Shown here piece after piece: positions 38,720-39,959 of a stretch of DNA of 39,959 nt. Each line of letters begins with the position of its first letter. Position 1 is the first letter of the stretch. The position numbers were made by a program, and so were the translations under genes. The notes under the pieces are model-generated. The model saw only the letters and a list, made by a program, of their open reading frames with translations, was not told the origin of the DNA and searched no databases. The stretch comes from Gammaproteobacteria bacterium (GTDB taxonomy: Bacteria; Pseudomonadota; Gammaproteobacteria; SZUA-229), in the NCBI GenBank assembly GCA_013041745.1, contig JABDRN010000134.1, forward strand, positions 1-39,959, given 5' to 3'.

Positions 38720-38939
38720 CTATAATAAAAAATCCGGCAAAGGCAGCCTGTCAGCTAAGGTCACCTCGGACCATTTCCAGACCAGGAACTGGATTTTAAA
38801 AAAGATCGGAGAAATAGCATCCAGTAAAAGAGTTGCTTAACATGCCGGCAACGAGTCGCTGCAGGGCGGCAGCTATCAGGTCCTGGATGAAAATTCACAG
38901 GACCGCATATTGAGCATTAAATTCAAAACACTGTGGTGA
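38709..38939 (+). pseudogene. Possible small gene interrupted by an in-frame TAA
   Basis: A single frame from a GTG inside the rluE 3' end reads 43 codons (starting [13 protein letters not shown], ending IGEIASSKRVA). It meets TAA at 38838-38840 and then stays open for 32 further codons (HAGNESLQGGSYQVLDENS, ending LSIKFKTLW) to a TGA at 38937-38939. Both halves have protein-like composition with balanced charged and hydrophobic residues. That suggests a 76-codon gene broken by one nonsense change. No family recognised. It could also be chance or two tiny genes. Confidence 0.35.
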
Positions 38940-39956
38940 TCAAACTGCAGGCTTCAGTAGTCCGATGCCTGCAGCGATCTGTTCCTCTGTCAATCGCTCA
39001 AAGGTCTCACTTTTAGAAACGGTGACTGCACCGGCGACATCAATCCATCCAGCGCCTCGCAGCCATTCAGGCAAGACCACGCTACCCTGGTATCTTCGCG
39101 CAACGACATAACAGTACCCATCCCGATACAGACAGTTGAATGCCTCGTCCTTCGAGATCAGCTGCTGCAGGTAAGCCCAGGAAGATTCCGCATCGACAAA
39201 CCGTTCGACCGTCAACGGATACTCAGCATCGCCGCCATTATGTACCCAGTGCTCGCTTTCGATGGCAAATGAACGCTCGCGAACAAAACCCTGAAAGTGT
39301 AGATGATTGATTGAAGCGCCGGCTGCCAGGCTGTTAAATCCGATGCCAAAACCCGGAAACACCATTGCCAGGTCCTCTGCCAGCGAACACACATACCGGT
39401 GATCTTGACAGGTCAGCAGCTGGGGGCGATTCATCTCCGCTGAGAGCACGATCAGCAGATGATACTCAGAAAACGGAAATTTGTTGAACAGCACACGCGC
39501 CTCAACACCATTGAACTCGCCCTGCCACAAGATCTCCGGCTTCAGGAACGGCTTATTAAAATGAAACTTCGAGGCATCGTATGGCTGACTAATAGAATGC
39601 AAAACCTGTGAGGAGGCACGGGCGGGGCGTAGCCGACGTATCGAGTTATACGTGATCTCCCAGTCTCCGACCTGCCTGTTCTGCCAGACAGGTATATCTG
39701 ACAGCTCGAGTTGCAGCAACTGCTCGAATACATCGATGTCATCCTGTGTCGCATCGAGCCTGCCAGCGACAAAATTATCTTTCAAAGCGATGAAGGTGGT
39801 GTTCAGAGTGTCTGCCAGTTCATCCCGTAAGAACTGGTCCTGACGACTGTTGGCCAGCACCAGGATAAACGCACCCAGTTCATTATCGGACAGCATGTCT
39901 CTTAACCTGCTGGCGAACAGTTGTTTGAATTGATTCAGGTCTTTAGCGATAAACAT
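38940..39956 (-). CDS. HIT-superfamily phosphorylase/nucleotidyltransferase, resembling GDP-hexose phosphorylases
   Basis: 338 residues, ATG 3 bases from the window end; the gene looks complete, though an upstream start outside the window cannot be excluded. The catalytic HIT motif is HLHFQ (218-222, nucleophile H220 by analogy) in the block FNSLAAGASINHLHFQ. An earlier NKFPFSEYHLLIV strand (158-170) is of the type that shapes the nucleotide pocket. The GASINHLHFQ form is close to the motif of eukaryotic VTC2 and GDPGP1 (GDP-L-galactose and GDP-D-glucose phosphorylases) and unlike small HinT proteins. Substrate is unproven. Convergent with the interrupted small frame, with stops abutting. Confidence 0.75.
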   Translation of the reverse strand: MFIAKDLNQFKQLFASRLRDMLSDNELGAFILVLANSRQDQFLRDELADTLNTTFIALKDNFVAGRLDATQDDIDVFEQLLQLELSDIPVWQNRQVGDWEITYNSIRRLRPARASSQVLHSISQPYDASKFHFNKPFLKPEILWQGEFNGVEARVLFNKFPFSEYHLLIVLSAEMNRPQLLTCQDHRYVCSLAEDLAMVFPGFGIGFNSLAAGASINHLHFQGFVRERSFAIESEHWVHNGGDAEYPLTVERFVDAESSWAYLQQLISKDEAFNCLYRDGYCYVVARRYQGSVVLPEWLRGAGWIDVAGAVTVSKSETFERLTEEQIAAGIGLLKPAV

Positions 39957-39959
39957 AAT

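Overview
This window is chromosomal core sequence from a gammaproteobacterium of moderate GC content by eye. Two classic gammaproteobacterial gene orders place it. The first is trkA-rsmB-fmt-def, divergent from a LysM (TsaP-like) gene and dprA, as in Pseudomonas. The second is dprA-smg-topA-tsaC, as in Escherichia. A secondary acyltransferase of the lipid A type, TtcA, aerobic HemF, UbiA and a FusA2-type EF-G fit the same assignment. I cannot name the genus. There is no rRNA, tRNA, CRISPR array, prophage or transposase gene that I can recognise.

Layout. Positions 1-8440 are all on the minus strand: a lone universal stress protein, then, in transcription order, def-fmt-rsmB-trkA-trkH-lpxL-type acyltransferase-ttcA. 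These have mostly very short gaps or overlaps and probably form one or two operons for translation start/rRNA methylation, K+ uptake, lipid A acylation and tRNA thiolation. A divergent promoter region (8441-8673) leads into the plus-strand block LysM-dprA-smg-topA-tsaC-hemF (8674-15741). Next come two large cyclic-di-GMP proteins on the minus strand (15782-18352 and 21133-23046). They bracket a DUF302 gene and the plus-strand pair hemB-aroE. A gamma-carbonic-anhydrase-like gene (yrdA type) follows.

Positions 23854-27990 hold ubiA, comF and the biotin genes bioB-bioF. An orphan CbiM-like membrane protein, a palindromic MITE-like repeat and a terminator lead to a FusA2-type elongation factor (28973-31060). 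A solute-binding protein plus a small unknown secreted protein lie between this and the second translational GTPase, TypA/BipA (32788-34608). The right end carries a TPR protein, a PhoX-like Tat-exported protein, a PolA-type 5'-3' exonuclease, an RluE-type pseudouridine synthase, an interrupted small reading frame and a HIT-fold phosphorylase-like gene that reaches the window edge.

Most of the window is ordinary housekeeping DNA, and I see no convincing new multi-gene system. The points most worth checking are two reading frames interrupted by in-frame TAA codons (upstream of the DUF302 gene, and 38709-38939), the palindromic element at 28754-28882, the roughly 100-residue N-terminal extension of UbiA, the two unusual c-di-GMP proteins, the unknown secreted protein beside an orphan binding protein, and the VTC2-like HIT protein. 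Several automatic starts are probably wrong (bioB, comF, the CbiM-like gene, both GGDEF/EAL genes, possibly hemB); my choices are explained in the entries.
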